Below the pieces are notes generated by a model, which was not told where the DNA came from, ran no database searches, and was given only the letters and a program-made list of their open reading frames with translations. Below, piece after piece: positions 32,001 through 39,453 of a stretch of 64,000 bases of DNA. Position 1 is the first letter of the stretch, and the number at the start of each line of letters is the position of its first letter. Source of the stretch: Nonomuraea pusilla (GTDB lineage Bacteria; Actinomycetota; Actinomycetes; Streptosporangiales; Streptosporangiaceae); assembly GCF_900109355.1 (NCBI RefSeq), contig NZ_FOBF01000011.1:186001-250000 (forward strand), read 5' to 3'. A program made the translations under genes and the position numbers.

Positions 32001-32150
32001 CCGTCCAGGAGGGCCGCCCCACCGCCCAGCAGGGGCGGTCTGTGTTACTGACCCGGACCGTCCAGGAGGGGCGGTCTGTGGGCGCCGCCCCGCAAGAGGG
32101 GCGATCTGCGGCCTGTGAGCCGGCCGTCCGGGAGGGGCGCGTCGTGTTCG
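32001..32150. repeat. Short direct repeats between dehydrogenase and PucR genes
   Basis: Four to five imperfect copies of a CCGTCCAGGAGGGGCGGTCTGTG-like unit, about 32 bp apart, fill the gap before the PucR gene. The clearest pair spans about 32026-32079. No coding potential is seen. Confidence 0.6.
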
Positions 32151-32207
32151 TCTCTTCGGTGGGTGCCGCGGGCGGCGGGCGCGGCGGGGGTGCGTATGCT
32201 CCCCGGC

Positions 32208-34148
32208 ATGGGTGAGCGCGGTGGCCGGGGCGGGGGCCGGTGGATCAGCCTGCGCGAGCTGCTCGCCTTCGACGAGGGCGGCGTGCTGCGGTTGCTGCTC
32301 GCGCCGTCCGGCGAGGACGTCCACGTCAACGGCATGATCATCGGCGACGAGGGCCCGGCGCGCTCGTACGCCCACCGCGTCGTCCTGGCCGCCGGGCTGT
32401 TCCACTCCACCGGGGCCGCCACCGCCTCGATCAGGGAGGCCGCGGCGCGCGGGGCCGCGGCCGTGGTCGTCAGGGCGGGTGACGACCTGCCGTCCGAGCT
32501 GGTGTCCGCCGCCGAACAGGTGGGCGTCGCGCTGCTCGCACGGGCCGAGTGGGCCGACTGGGACGACGTCGCCACCCTGCTGCGCTCCGCGCTCGCGTAC
32601 GCCGACGCAGGGCGCGGCGACCGGATGGCCGACGCCACAGCGGGCGGCGGCCTGGCCGCGCTCGCCTCGGTCGTCGCCGAGTTCACCGGCGGCTCCATCA
32701 CGATCGAGGACACCGGCTTCCGCGTGCTCGCCCACTCCGCCACCGGGCCGGAGGCCGACGAGCTGCGCCGCTCCACCATCCTGGGCGGCCGGGTGCCCGA
32801 CTGGCGGGTCGAGGAGCTGCGGCGCAGCGGCCTGCTGCGCGCCCTGTGGTCCTCGGACGAGGTCATCCACCGCCCCGCCGACGGCGACTCTCCGGAGCGG
32901 CTCATCATCGCCATCCGCAGCGGCAGGGAGATGCTCGGCTCCATCTGGGCCGCCGCCGACGGCCGGGGGCTGAGCCCGAACGCCGCCAGCGCGCTGAGTC
33001 GCGCCGCCGAGGTGGCCGTCCCGTACCTGGCGCAGCACCGGCTGCGCGAGAGCGCGGCCCGCCGCCGCGAGGAGCACGCGCTGCGCGGCCTGCTCGGCGG
33101 CGACGGCGACATGAGCACCCACGCCTGGACCCTCGGCCTGCCGCCGGACCTGCGCTGCGGCGTCGTGCTGGCCGAACTGGACACCTCACCCCAGACCCAC
33201 ACCCAGACCCATGTCCACGCCCAGGGCCAGAACTCGGCCCAGGCCCAGGCCCAAGGACAGGGGCAGGCCCAGGGACAGGGGCAGAACTTGGCGCAGGCCC
33301 AGCGACCGGGACCGGGACCGGGACAGGCCCATGTTCAGGCATTAGGACAGGAGGAGGGGCAGGGCCGGGGAACCCGGCCGAGTCAAGGCCAGGGGCTCGA
33401 GCAGCCGGGGCCAGGCCGGGGGCTCGGGCAGCCCGGGCCGGGCCGGGGACCTTTGCCTGGGCCGGGTCTGAGGCCGGGGCAGGCGCGGGGGACCGGTCCG
33501 GGGCCGGGTGCGTCGGCGGTGGAGCGGACGGTCGAGGTGCTGGCGCTGCAGGCGGCGGCGTACCGGAGCGGGGTGCGGGTGCTGCGCGAGGGGACGCGCG
33601 TCCTCGCGCTGCTGCCGCTGGAGCGCGGCGACGACCGCGACCTGCTGGGCCTGGCCCGCGACCTCGATGGGCTGGCCTCGTCCATGCCGGGGGCGAACCG
33701 GGTCCGGGTGGGCGCCGGGCCCGCGGTGGCGTCGCCGCTGCTGGCGTCCGCCTCACGCGAGGAGGCCGAGCTGGTCGTACGGGTGCTGCGCGCCGAGGAG
33801 GCGCGGGGACGCGGCGAGCGCCGGTACGCGTCGGCGGCCGACGTGCGTCCCGCCCTGGATGTCCTGCGCGTCCTGGACGCCGTGCGCCCGGTGCTGGAGA
33901 GCGGCAGCGGCCCGGTGCACGACCTGGTCAGGACGGACCTGGCGACGGGCGGCGAGCTGGTGCGCTCGATCGCCGCCTACCTGGACGCCGGGGGCGACGT
34001 CCGCGTGGCGGCCCGCCGGCTCGTCCTGCACCCGAACACCCTGCGCTACCGGCTGCGCCGCGCCCGGGAGCGCTTCGGCGTCGACCTCGACGACCCTGAC
34101 ACCCGCCTCCTGATCACCCTGGCCGTCCGCCTGACCGAAACCCCCTGA
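32208..34148 (+). CDS. PucR-family transcriptional regulator with Q/G/P-rich insert
   Basis: 646 residues from ATG 32208. A TATGCT box 7 bp upstream suggests leaderless transcription; ATG 32196 is an alternative. The N-terminal PucR domain is at about residues 13-125 (ISLRELLAFDEGGVLRLLL), a GAF-like middle at about 140-270, and the C-terminal PucR-type HTH at about 580-640, with AAYLDAGGDVRVAARRLVLHPNTLRYRLRRARE. An unusual low-complexity stretch (about 325-434), made of Q-G-A then G-P repeats, interrupts the middle of the protein. PucR proteins control purine, amino-acid or polyamine catabolism, and the flanking decarboxylase and D-aminoacylase are likely targets. Confidence 0.85.
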   Translation: MGERGGRGGGRWISLRELLAFDEGGVLRLLLAPSGEDVHVNGMIIGDEGPARSYAHRVVLAAGLFHSTGAATASIREAAARGAAAVVVRAGDDLPSELVSAAEQVGVALLARAEWADWDDVATLLRSALAYADAGRGDRMADATAGGGLAALASVVAEFTGGSITIEDTGFRVLAHSATGPEADELRRSTILGGRVPDWRVEELRRSGLLRALWSSDEVIHRPADGDSPERLIIAIRSGREMLGSIWAAADGRGLSPNAASALSRAAEVAVPYLAQHRLRESAARRREEHALRGLLGGDGDMSTHAWTLGLPPDLRCGVVLAELDTSPQTHTQTHVHAQGQNSAQAQAQGQGQAQGQGQNLAQAQRPGPGPGQAHVQALGQEEGQGRGTRPSQGQGLEQPGPGRGLGQPGPGRGPLPGPGLRPGQARGTGPGPGASAVERTVEVLALQAAAYRSGVRVLREGTRVLALLPLERGDDRDLLGLARDLDGLASSMPGANRVRVGAGPAVASPLLASASREEAELVVRVLRAEEARGRGERRYASAADVRPALDVLRVLDAVRPVLESGSGPVHDLVRTDLATGGELVRSIAAYLDAGGDVRVAARRLVLHPNTLRYRLRRARERFGVDLDDPDTRLLITLAVRLTETP

Positions 34149-34784
34149 CCAACTCCTCACCCCTCAGCAACCCCTGACGCCGCACCACACCTGCCCGCTC
34201 CTCACGCCTGTCACGGCCGCTCCGGCCCCGGCCTGTCACGGCCGCTCGGGCCCTGCGTCTGTCATGTCCGCTCGGGCTCCGGCCCCTTGCGGTTGCCCCG
34301 GCCCTTCGGCTCCTGTGGCAGCAAGGGCCCCGGCCCCTTTCGGTTGCCCGCTCTTCGTGCGTGTCGCGGTTGCTCGGGCTCCGCCCCTTGTGGTCGCTCA
34401 GGTCCTCCGGGTCCTCCGGGTCCTCCGGGTCCTGCGGTCGCCGGGGCCCAGCTCCTGCGGTCGCAAGGGGCCCAGCCCCTGAGATCGTCCGCTCTTCGCG
34501 CGCGTCGCCGTTGCTCGGGCCCCGGCCCTTGCGGTCGCCCCAGCCCTGCAGTCGCAGGGGCCGGGCCCTGCCGTCGCTCGTCCCCTGTTGGCGGGGTCGT
34601 CCGGTCCTTGGAACGGTTCTTGGCTTCGGGGCCAAAGGCAGGCGATCACTTTGGCCGCTCGGATAACGACGTGCGGGGGTCTTATGCCCGAATCTCGTGA
34701 TGTTCCCTTCCATGATTGCCAGTCGCCTGACTTATCCCGTTATGGCGGGCGGCTGGCGTTTTGATGCCCTCAGGAGTCCTGGAC
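34149..34784. repeat. Repeat-rich intergenic region
   Basis: 636 bp without a convincing gene. The first 450 bp consist of diverged direct repeats built on TTGCGGTCGC and CGGCCCTTGCGG-like blocks, and include four tandem 9-bp GTCCTCCGG/GTCCTGCGG units at 34402-34437. The last 150 bp are less GC-rich (near 34650-34770) and probably contain the promoter of the decarboxylase gene. Open frames in the repeat part are compositionally biased and rejected. Confidence 0.6.
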
Positions 34785-36161
34785 GTGATCCAGAGCAGCG
34801 CCACGCTCGCCCCCGCACCCACCTCCCGCGCCGCCAGGGTGGCCCCCGTGGTCCGCCACGCCGTGCGGACGGGCGCGCTGGGCGCCGAGCACCCCGTCGC
34901 CGGGTTCGTGGACGTCGAAGGCGTGCGCGAGTCCGTCGCCGACCTGCAGGCCGCCTTCGACGCTGCCGCCTCCGGCGCGGCGCCGGGCGTGCTGCACACG
35001 TTCGCCGCCAAGGCCGCCTCGCTGATCCCCGTCCTGCGGCTGCTCGCCGACAGCGGCATGGGCTGCGAGGTGGCCAGCCCCGGCGAGCTGCGCATCGCGC
35101 TCGACGCCGGGTTCGCGCCGTCCGCGATCGTCTTCGACTCGCCCGCCAAGACCCGCGACGAGCTGCGGCAGGCGCTCGCGCTCGGCGTGGCGGTCAACGC
35201 CGACAGCTTCTCCGAGCTGCGCCGCGTCGACGAGCTGCGGCCCGAAGGGTGCGCGTCGGTGCTCGGCCTGCGCGTGAACCCGCAGGTCGGAACCGGCTCC
35301 ATCGGCGCGATGAGCACGGCGACCGCCACGTCGAAGTTCGGCGTCCCGCTGCGCGACCCGGGGGCGCGCGAGCGCGTGGTGCGCGCCTTCGCGGAGCGTC
35401 CGTGGCTGACGCGCCTGCACGCGCACGTCGGCTCGCAGGGCTGCCCGATAGAGCTCATCGCGGCGGGCATCGCCGAGACGTACCGGCTCGCCGAGGAGAT
35501 CAACGCCACGCTGGGCGTCAGGCAGGTGACGAGCATCGACATCGGCGGCGGCCTGCCCGTCAACTTCGACGGGGACGAGGTGCGGCCCACCTTCGCCGAG
35601 TACGCGCGGGCGCTGCGCGAGGCCGTCCCCGGGCTGTTCGACGGCTCGTACGCGCTGGTCACCGAGTTCGGCCGGTCGCTTCTCGCCAAGAACGGCTTCA
35701 TCGCCGCGCTGGTCGAGTACACCAAGGACGCGGGCGGGCGGCGCGTCGCGATCACCCACGCGGGCGCGCAGGTCGCCACCAGGACCGTGCTCATGCCGGA
35801 CGCCTGGCCGCTGCGCGTCGGCGCGTTCGACGCCGACGGCCTGCCCAAGGACGCGCCGGTGCTCCCGCAGGACGTCGCGGGGCCGTGCTGCTTCGCGGGC
35901 GACGTCGTGGCGCACGCGCGCGAGCTGCCCGAGCTGGAGGAGGGCGACATCGTCGTGCTGTACGACACGGGGGCCTACTACTTCTCCACCCCGTGGGCGT
36001 ACAACAGCCTGCCCTACCCGGCGGTGCACGGCTACACGGTCTCCGGCGGCGGCGAGGTGCGGCTCGCGCCGGTGCGGCCCGCCCAGACGCTCGACGAGAT
36101 CGCCGCCGCCAGCGGCCTGGCGCACGCGGGAGCGCTGACCGGTCTCCTCGCGCCCGCCTGA
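34785..36161 (+). CDS. PLP-dependent decarboxylase, diaminopimelate/ornithine decarboxylase family (fold III)
   Basis: 458 residues from GTG 34785, with AGGAG 9 bp upstream; an ATG at 34764 lacks a site. The alanine-racemase-like barrel carries the PLP lysine in LHTFAAKAASL (about residue 68). The HAHVGSQG motif (about 209-216) and the phosphate-binding GGGLPVNFDG (about 248-257) are present, as is the C-terminal domain with GPCCFAGDVVA (about 364-374) supplying the second-subunit cysteine. It belongs to group IV decarboxylases but diverges from LysA. It stands immediately upstream of a D-aminoacylase and downstream of PucR, so an amino-acid substrate other than diaminopimelate is plausible. 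Confidence 0.82.
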   Translation: MIQSSATLAPAPTSRAARVAPVVRHAVRTGALGAEHPVAGFVDVEGVRESVADLQAAFDAAASGAAPGVLHTFAAKAASLIPVLRLLADSGMGCEVASPGELRIALDAGFAPSAIVFDSPAKTRDELRQALALGVAVNADSFSELRRVDELRPEGCASVLGLRVNPQVGTGSIGAMSTATATSKFGVPLRDPGARERVVRAFAERPWLTRLHAHVGSQGCPIELIAAGIAETYRLAEEINATLGVRQVTSIDIGGGLPVNFDGDEVRPTFAEYARALREAVPGLFDGSYALVTEFGRSLLAKNGFIAALVEYTKDAGGRRVAITHAGAQVATRTVLMPDAWPLRVGAFDADGLPKDAPVLPQDVAGPCCFAGDVVAHARELPELEEGDIVVLYDTGAYYFSTPWAYNSLPYPAVHGYTVSGGGEVRLAPVRPAQTLDEIAAASGLAHAGALTGLLAPA

Positions 36162-36272
36162 CGTGCTCGGGAACGCGCGCCGGGGCCACCGGCGCGCGTC
36201 CTGTACAGGGGGCCGTCCGCGATGCTGTCGTGGGAGCGGCCGATCATGGCGCGAGCAGAGGAGGGACGACCC

Positions 36273-37934
36273 GTGCCGTACCCGAACCACGACGTCCTCA
36301 TCAGGGGCGGCACCCTGGTGGACGGCACCGGCGGGCCGCCCCGCCGCGCGGACGTCGCCGTGCGGCAGGGCCGGGTCGTCGCGGTCGCCGAGGCGGACGC
36401 CCGCGGCTCCGGCGCGCTCCCGGGCGGCGACGGGAGGGTCGCATCCGGCGGGCGGGCCGCACCCGGCGACCAAGGCGGGCCCGACGGGCGGGCCGTGCTG
36501 GTGATCGACGCGGACGGGCTCGTGGTCGCGCCCGGCTTCGTGGACCTGCACTCGCACGCCGACTTCACCGTCCTCGACGCTCCGGAGGCGGAGGCGTGCC
36601 TGCGCCAGGGGGTCACCACCCTCGTCACCGGCAACTGCGGCATGTCGCCGTTCCCGGCGCACGGCCCCGCCTCCCAGGGGTCGCCCCTCGGGACCGGCAG
36701 GGACGCCTGCCTGCCCGGCATGGACGCGTTCGCGGCTGCCGTGGACGCGGCGCGGCCGGCCGTGAACATCGCGCCCCTGGTCGGGCACGGCGCGCTGCGG
36801 GCCGCGGTGCTCGGCCAGGACCGGCGCGCGGCGGGGCGGGACGAGCTGGCCCGCATGCTGCGGCTGCTCGCCGAGGCCGCGGAGCAGGGCGCGTTCGGCC
36901 TGTCCAGCGGCCTGATCTACGCCCCCGGGCGCTTCGCGGCCACCGGCGAGCTGGTGGCGCTCGCGGCAGAGGCGGCCCGCCGCGGCCTGCTGTACGCCAC
37001 CCACCTGCGCGACGAGGGCGACCACCTGATCGAGGCGGTGGAGGAGGCGCTGAGCGTCGCCGCGCGGTCGGGAGCCCGCCTGCAGATCTCCCACCTGAAG
37101 GCGATGGGCCCGGCCAACCACGGCAGGGTGGCGTCCGCGCTCGGCCTGCTCGACGCCGCCCGCGCCGCCGGCGTGGACGTCGCCTGCGACGTCTACCCCT
37201 ACGCGGCGTCGTCCACGACGCTGACCTCGCGGCTGCCGGCGTGGGCGCTCGACGGCGGCGTCCCCGCCCTGCTCGACCGGCTCGCCGACGCGGCCGTCAG
37301 GCGGCGCGTCCTGGACGGCCTGCGGCCCGCCGTGGGCCGCACGTTCCTGCCCGAGGGCGTGGTCATCGCCTCGCTTCCCCCGGGGCCGTACGCGGGGCGG
37401 GTGGGCGACAGCATCGCCGCCATCGCCGCCGACCTGGGCGTGGAGCCTGCCGCCGCCGTGCTGGAGGTGCTGGCCGCGCACCGCGGCCAGGTCATGATCG
37501 TCAACCACGCCATGGCGGAGCGGGACGTGGACGCCGTGCTCGCCCACCCATCGACGGCCGTGGCGAGCGACGGTTGGGTGCTGCGCGCCCCGGGCGACGG
37601 CCACCCGCACCCGCGCAGCTTCGGCACGTTCGCCCGGGTCCTCGGCCGCCACGTCCGTGAACGCCGCGTGCTCGGGCTGCCCGAGGCGGTGCGCAAGATG
37701 AGCGGGCTGCCCGCCGCCCGGCTGGGGCTGACCGGCCGCGGCACGGTCGCGCCCGGTCAGGTCGCCGACCTGTGCGTCTTCGACCAGGACGCCGTCACGG
37801 ATCTCGCCACCTACGCCGACCCGTGGCGGTACGCGGACGGTGTGCGGCACGTTCTGGTGTCCGGCGAGCCGGTGCTCCTGGACGGCGAGCCCACCGGCCG
37901 CCGTCCGGGCCGCGTCCTGCGCCGCCCCGCCTGA
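36273..37934 (+). CDS. N-acyl-D-amino-acid deacylase (D-aminoacylase) family amidohydrolase
   Basis: 553 residues from GTG 36273, preceded by AGAGGAGGG; an upstream ATG at 36246 is possible. The N-terminal LIRGGTLVDGTGGPPRRADVAV strand pair and APGFVDLHSHADFTV (the HxH metal motif, about residues 87-101) open the amidohydrolase barrel. GNCGMSPF carries the bridging cysteine typical of D-aminoacylases, followed by ATHLRDEG, ISHLKAMG and VASDGW (catalytic Asp). A roughly 25-residue Gly/Ala/Asp-rich loop (about 48-75) is inserted before strand 1. It hydrolyses N-acyl-D-amino acids in the cytosol. It is probably cotranscribed with the decarboxylase gene 111 bp upstream. Confidence 0.87.
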   Translation: MPYPNHDVLIRGGTLVDGTGGPPRRADVAVRQGRVVAVAEADARGSGALPGGDGRVASGGRAAPGDQGGPDGRAVLVIDADGLVVAPGFVDLHSHADFTVLDAPEAEACLRQGVTTLVTGNCGMSPFPAHGPASQGSPLGTGRDACLPGMDAFAAAVDAARPAVNIAPLVGHGALRAAVLGQDRRAAGRDELARMLRLLAEAAEQGAFGLSSGLIYAPGRFAATGELVALAAEAARRGLLYATHLRDEGDHLIEAVEEALSVAARSGARLQISHLKAMGPANHGRVASALGLLDAARAAGVDVACDVYPYAASSTTLTSRLPAWALDGGVPALLDRLADAAVRRRVLDGLRPAVGRTFLPEGVVIASLPPGPYAGRVGDSIAAIAADLGVEPAAAVLEVLAAHRGQVMIVNHAMAERDVDAVLAHPSTAVASDGWVLRAPGDGHPHPRSFGTFARVLGRHVRERRVLGLPEAVRKMSGLPAARLGLTGRGTVAPGQVADLCVFDQDAVTDLATYADPWRYADGVRHVLVSGEPVLLDGEPTGRRPGRVLRRPA

Positions 37935-38000
37935 CCGGGGCGGCCCCGGCGGGCAGCCGTACGCTGCTGGTGAAGGACCCCCGGCGGCCGAGGAGTGGTC

Positions 38001-38585
38001 ATGTGGCATGACATGCTGACGATGCAGGTGCCGATCCTGGAGAAGGTGGCGCGGACGGTCCTCGTCTACGCGCTGATCGTCGTGCTGTTCCGGCTCGCGG
38101 GCAAACGGGGCCTGGCCAACCTCAACACCTTCGACTTCGTCGTGATCTTCCTGCTGTCGAACGTCGTGCAGAACGCCGTCATCGGGCCGGACGACAGCCT
38201 CCTGGGCGGCGCGGTCGGCGCGGTGACCCTGGTCGTGGTCAACGCGGTGCTGACCCGCTGGCTGGCGCGCGACGAGCGCGCGGAGCGCATCCTCGAAGGC
38301 ACGGCCACCGAGGTCATCAGGGACGGACGCGTCGTCGAGAGCGCGACCAGGCGGCTCTCCCTGCGCCGAGGGCAACTGGCGACGGCCGTCCGCCTGCAGA
38401 ACGGCGAGACGATCGACGACGTCGCCGTGGGCAGGCTCGAACCCGACGGGCACCTCGTCATCGTCCTGAAGCCGGAGGAGACGGGCGCCACGCGGGCCGA
38501 CGTCCACCGGCTGGAGGAGCGGCTGGCCGCGATCGAGGCGCTGCTGCGGGACCGTCACGCCGGTCACGGCCACGCCTCCTCCTGA
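38001..38585 (+). CDS. DUF421 (YetF/YcaP-like) membrane protein
   Basis: 194 residues with AGGAG 5 bp before the ATG. Three membrane helices lie in the first 90 residues (TVLVYALIVVLFRLAG; FDFVVIFLLSNVVQNAVIG; AVGAVTLVVVNAVL). The KRGLANLNTFDFVVIFLLSN signature identifies DUF421. The C-terminal cytosolic part holds the usual beta domain (ATEVIRDGRVVESATRR) and a terminal coiled helix (DVHRLEERLAAIEALL). Relatives in spore formers affect germination or envelope stress, and no biochemical function is established. It stands alone between the D-aminoacylase and a convergent hypothetical gene. Confidence 0.85.
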   Translation: MWHDMLTMQVPILEKVARTVLVYALIVVLFRLAGKRGLANLNTFDFVVIFLLSNVVQNAVIGPDDSLLGGAVGAVTLVVVNAVLTRWLARDERAERILEGTATEVIRDGRVVESATRRLSLRRGQLATAVRLQNGETIDDVAVGRLEPDGHLVIVLKPEETGATRADVHRLEERLAAIEALLRDRHAGHGHASS

Positions 38586-38613
38586 GCCAGCCGCCGGCGC
38601 CGCCCGACCCCGG

Positions 38614-39132
38614 TCAGCCGGTGGCGGGGCGGCTCCAGACCTCGGCGTCGGCGAGGAAGGCGTGCGTCGCGTCCCCCGCCACCGGCGCGCCGCCCACGGT
38701 CAGCGTGCCCGAGGGGCACGGCATGTAGACGTTGGTCAGCAGGTGCGCGACGCCGCCGAGGTCGAAGTCCTCGACCCGGCAGGCGCGGCGCTCCAGCGGC
38801 GGCCCGTCGATCGTGACGGTCACGTCGGCGGCGGACGCCCGCAGGCCGGCGGTGAGGTCCAGCTCCATGTCCACCGGCGCGACCGTCACCTCGGGGTCCG
38901 GCCAGGGCAGGCCCGCCACCTCCGGGAAGTGCCTGGTGAACTCGCCGGCCAGCCAGCGGGCCAGCTCCGCGTCGGGGCCGACGGCCCTGGTGCGGCCCTC
39001 GTGCCACAGCACGACCGCCCTGCCGCTCCCGGCCTCCGACCAGTCGGCGCGCCAGACGGAGGCGAACGCCACGCGCCGCCCGCCGCCGGTCACCGTCAGG
39101 CCGGGGTTCGCGCCGATCAGCCGAATCGCCAT
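38614..39132 (-). CDS. Conserved hypothetical protein
   Basis: 172 residues from ATG 39132 with GGAG upstream; an upstream in-frame start would add an Arg/Gly-rich tail. No membrane segment or signal. The sequence is Ala/Val-rich with several beta strands (LTVTGGGRRVAFASV; RAVVLWHEGRTRAV; VTVTIDGPPLERRACRVEDFDLGGV) and a short PCPSG loop. It resembles small actinobacterial proteins of unknown function and shows no catalytic signature. It is convergent with the DUF421 gene and divergent from the zinc-controlled synthetase operon, 321 bp away. I assign no role. Confidence 0.6.
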   Translation of the reverse strand: MAIRLIGANPGLTVTGGGRRVAFASVWRADWSEAGSGRAVVLWHEGRTRAVGPDAELARWLAGEFTRHFPEVAGLPWPDPEVTVAPVDMELDLTAGLRASAADVTVTIDGPPLERRACRVEDFDLGGVAHLLTNVYMPCPSGTLTVGGAPVAGDATHAFLADAEVWSRPATG

Positions 39133-39364
39133 CGCTGCTCCGTCCTCCCGCGTCGCCAGGCGGCCGCCGGGCCATGACCGGCCGGGCGGCCCCAAGGACG
39201 CTACAGCGCCCCGGCCTCACGGGGGAGGCCCAGCGCCCGGAACCTGCCCACGCCTGCGAGACCCCGAGGCCACGGCGGCAGAGACGTCCCCGGAGACCCC
39301 GGCCCCTCACGCGCCTTGCCGAGAGCGGCCGTGAGGCGGCCGGTTTGTTTCGTGATAACGGTGT

Positions 39365-39379
39365 TGATAATCGTTTTCA
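39365..39379. promoter_or_regulatory. Zur box controlling the metallophore operon
   Basis: TGATAATCGTTTTCA agrees at nearly every position with the actinomycete Zur operator (TGAAAATGATTTTCA pattern, 15 bp, near-palindromic). It sits in an AT-rich island 75 bp upstream of the NRPS start. The rest of the gap 39133-39453 holds GC-rich sequence without a gene. This site predicts repression by Zn-Zur and expression in zinc starvation. Confidence 0.85.
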
Positions 39380-39453
39380 TTAGTGTTAGACATGACATCG
39401 CCTGTTTGGTCGGCCCTCGCGTCGATTCCCCCGCCCACGTTCGTGGAGGTCTG

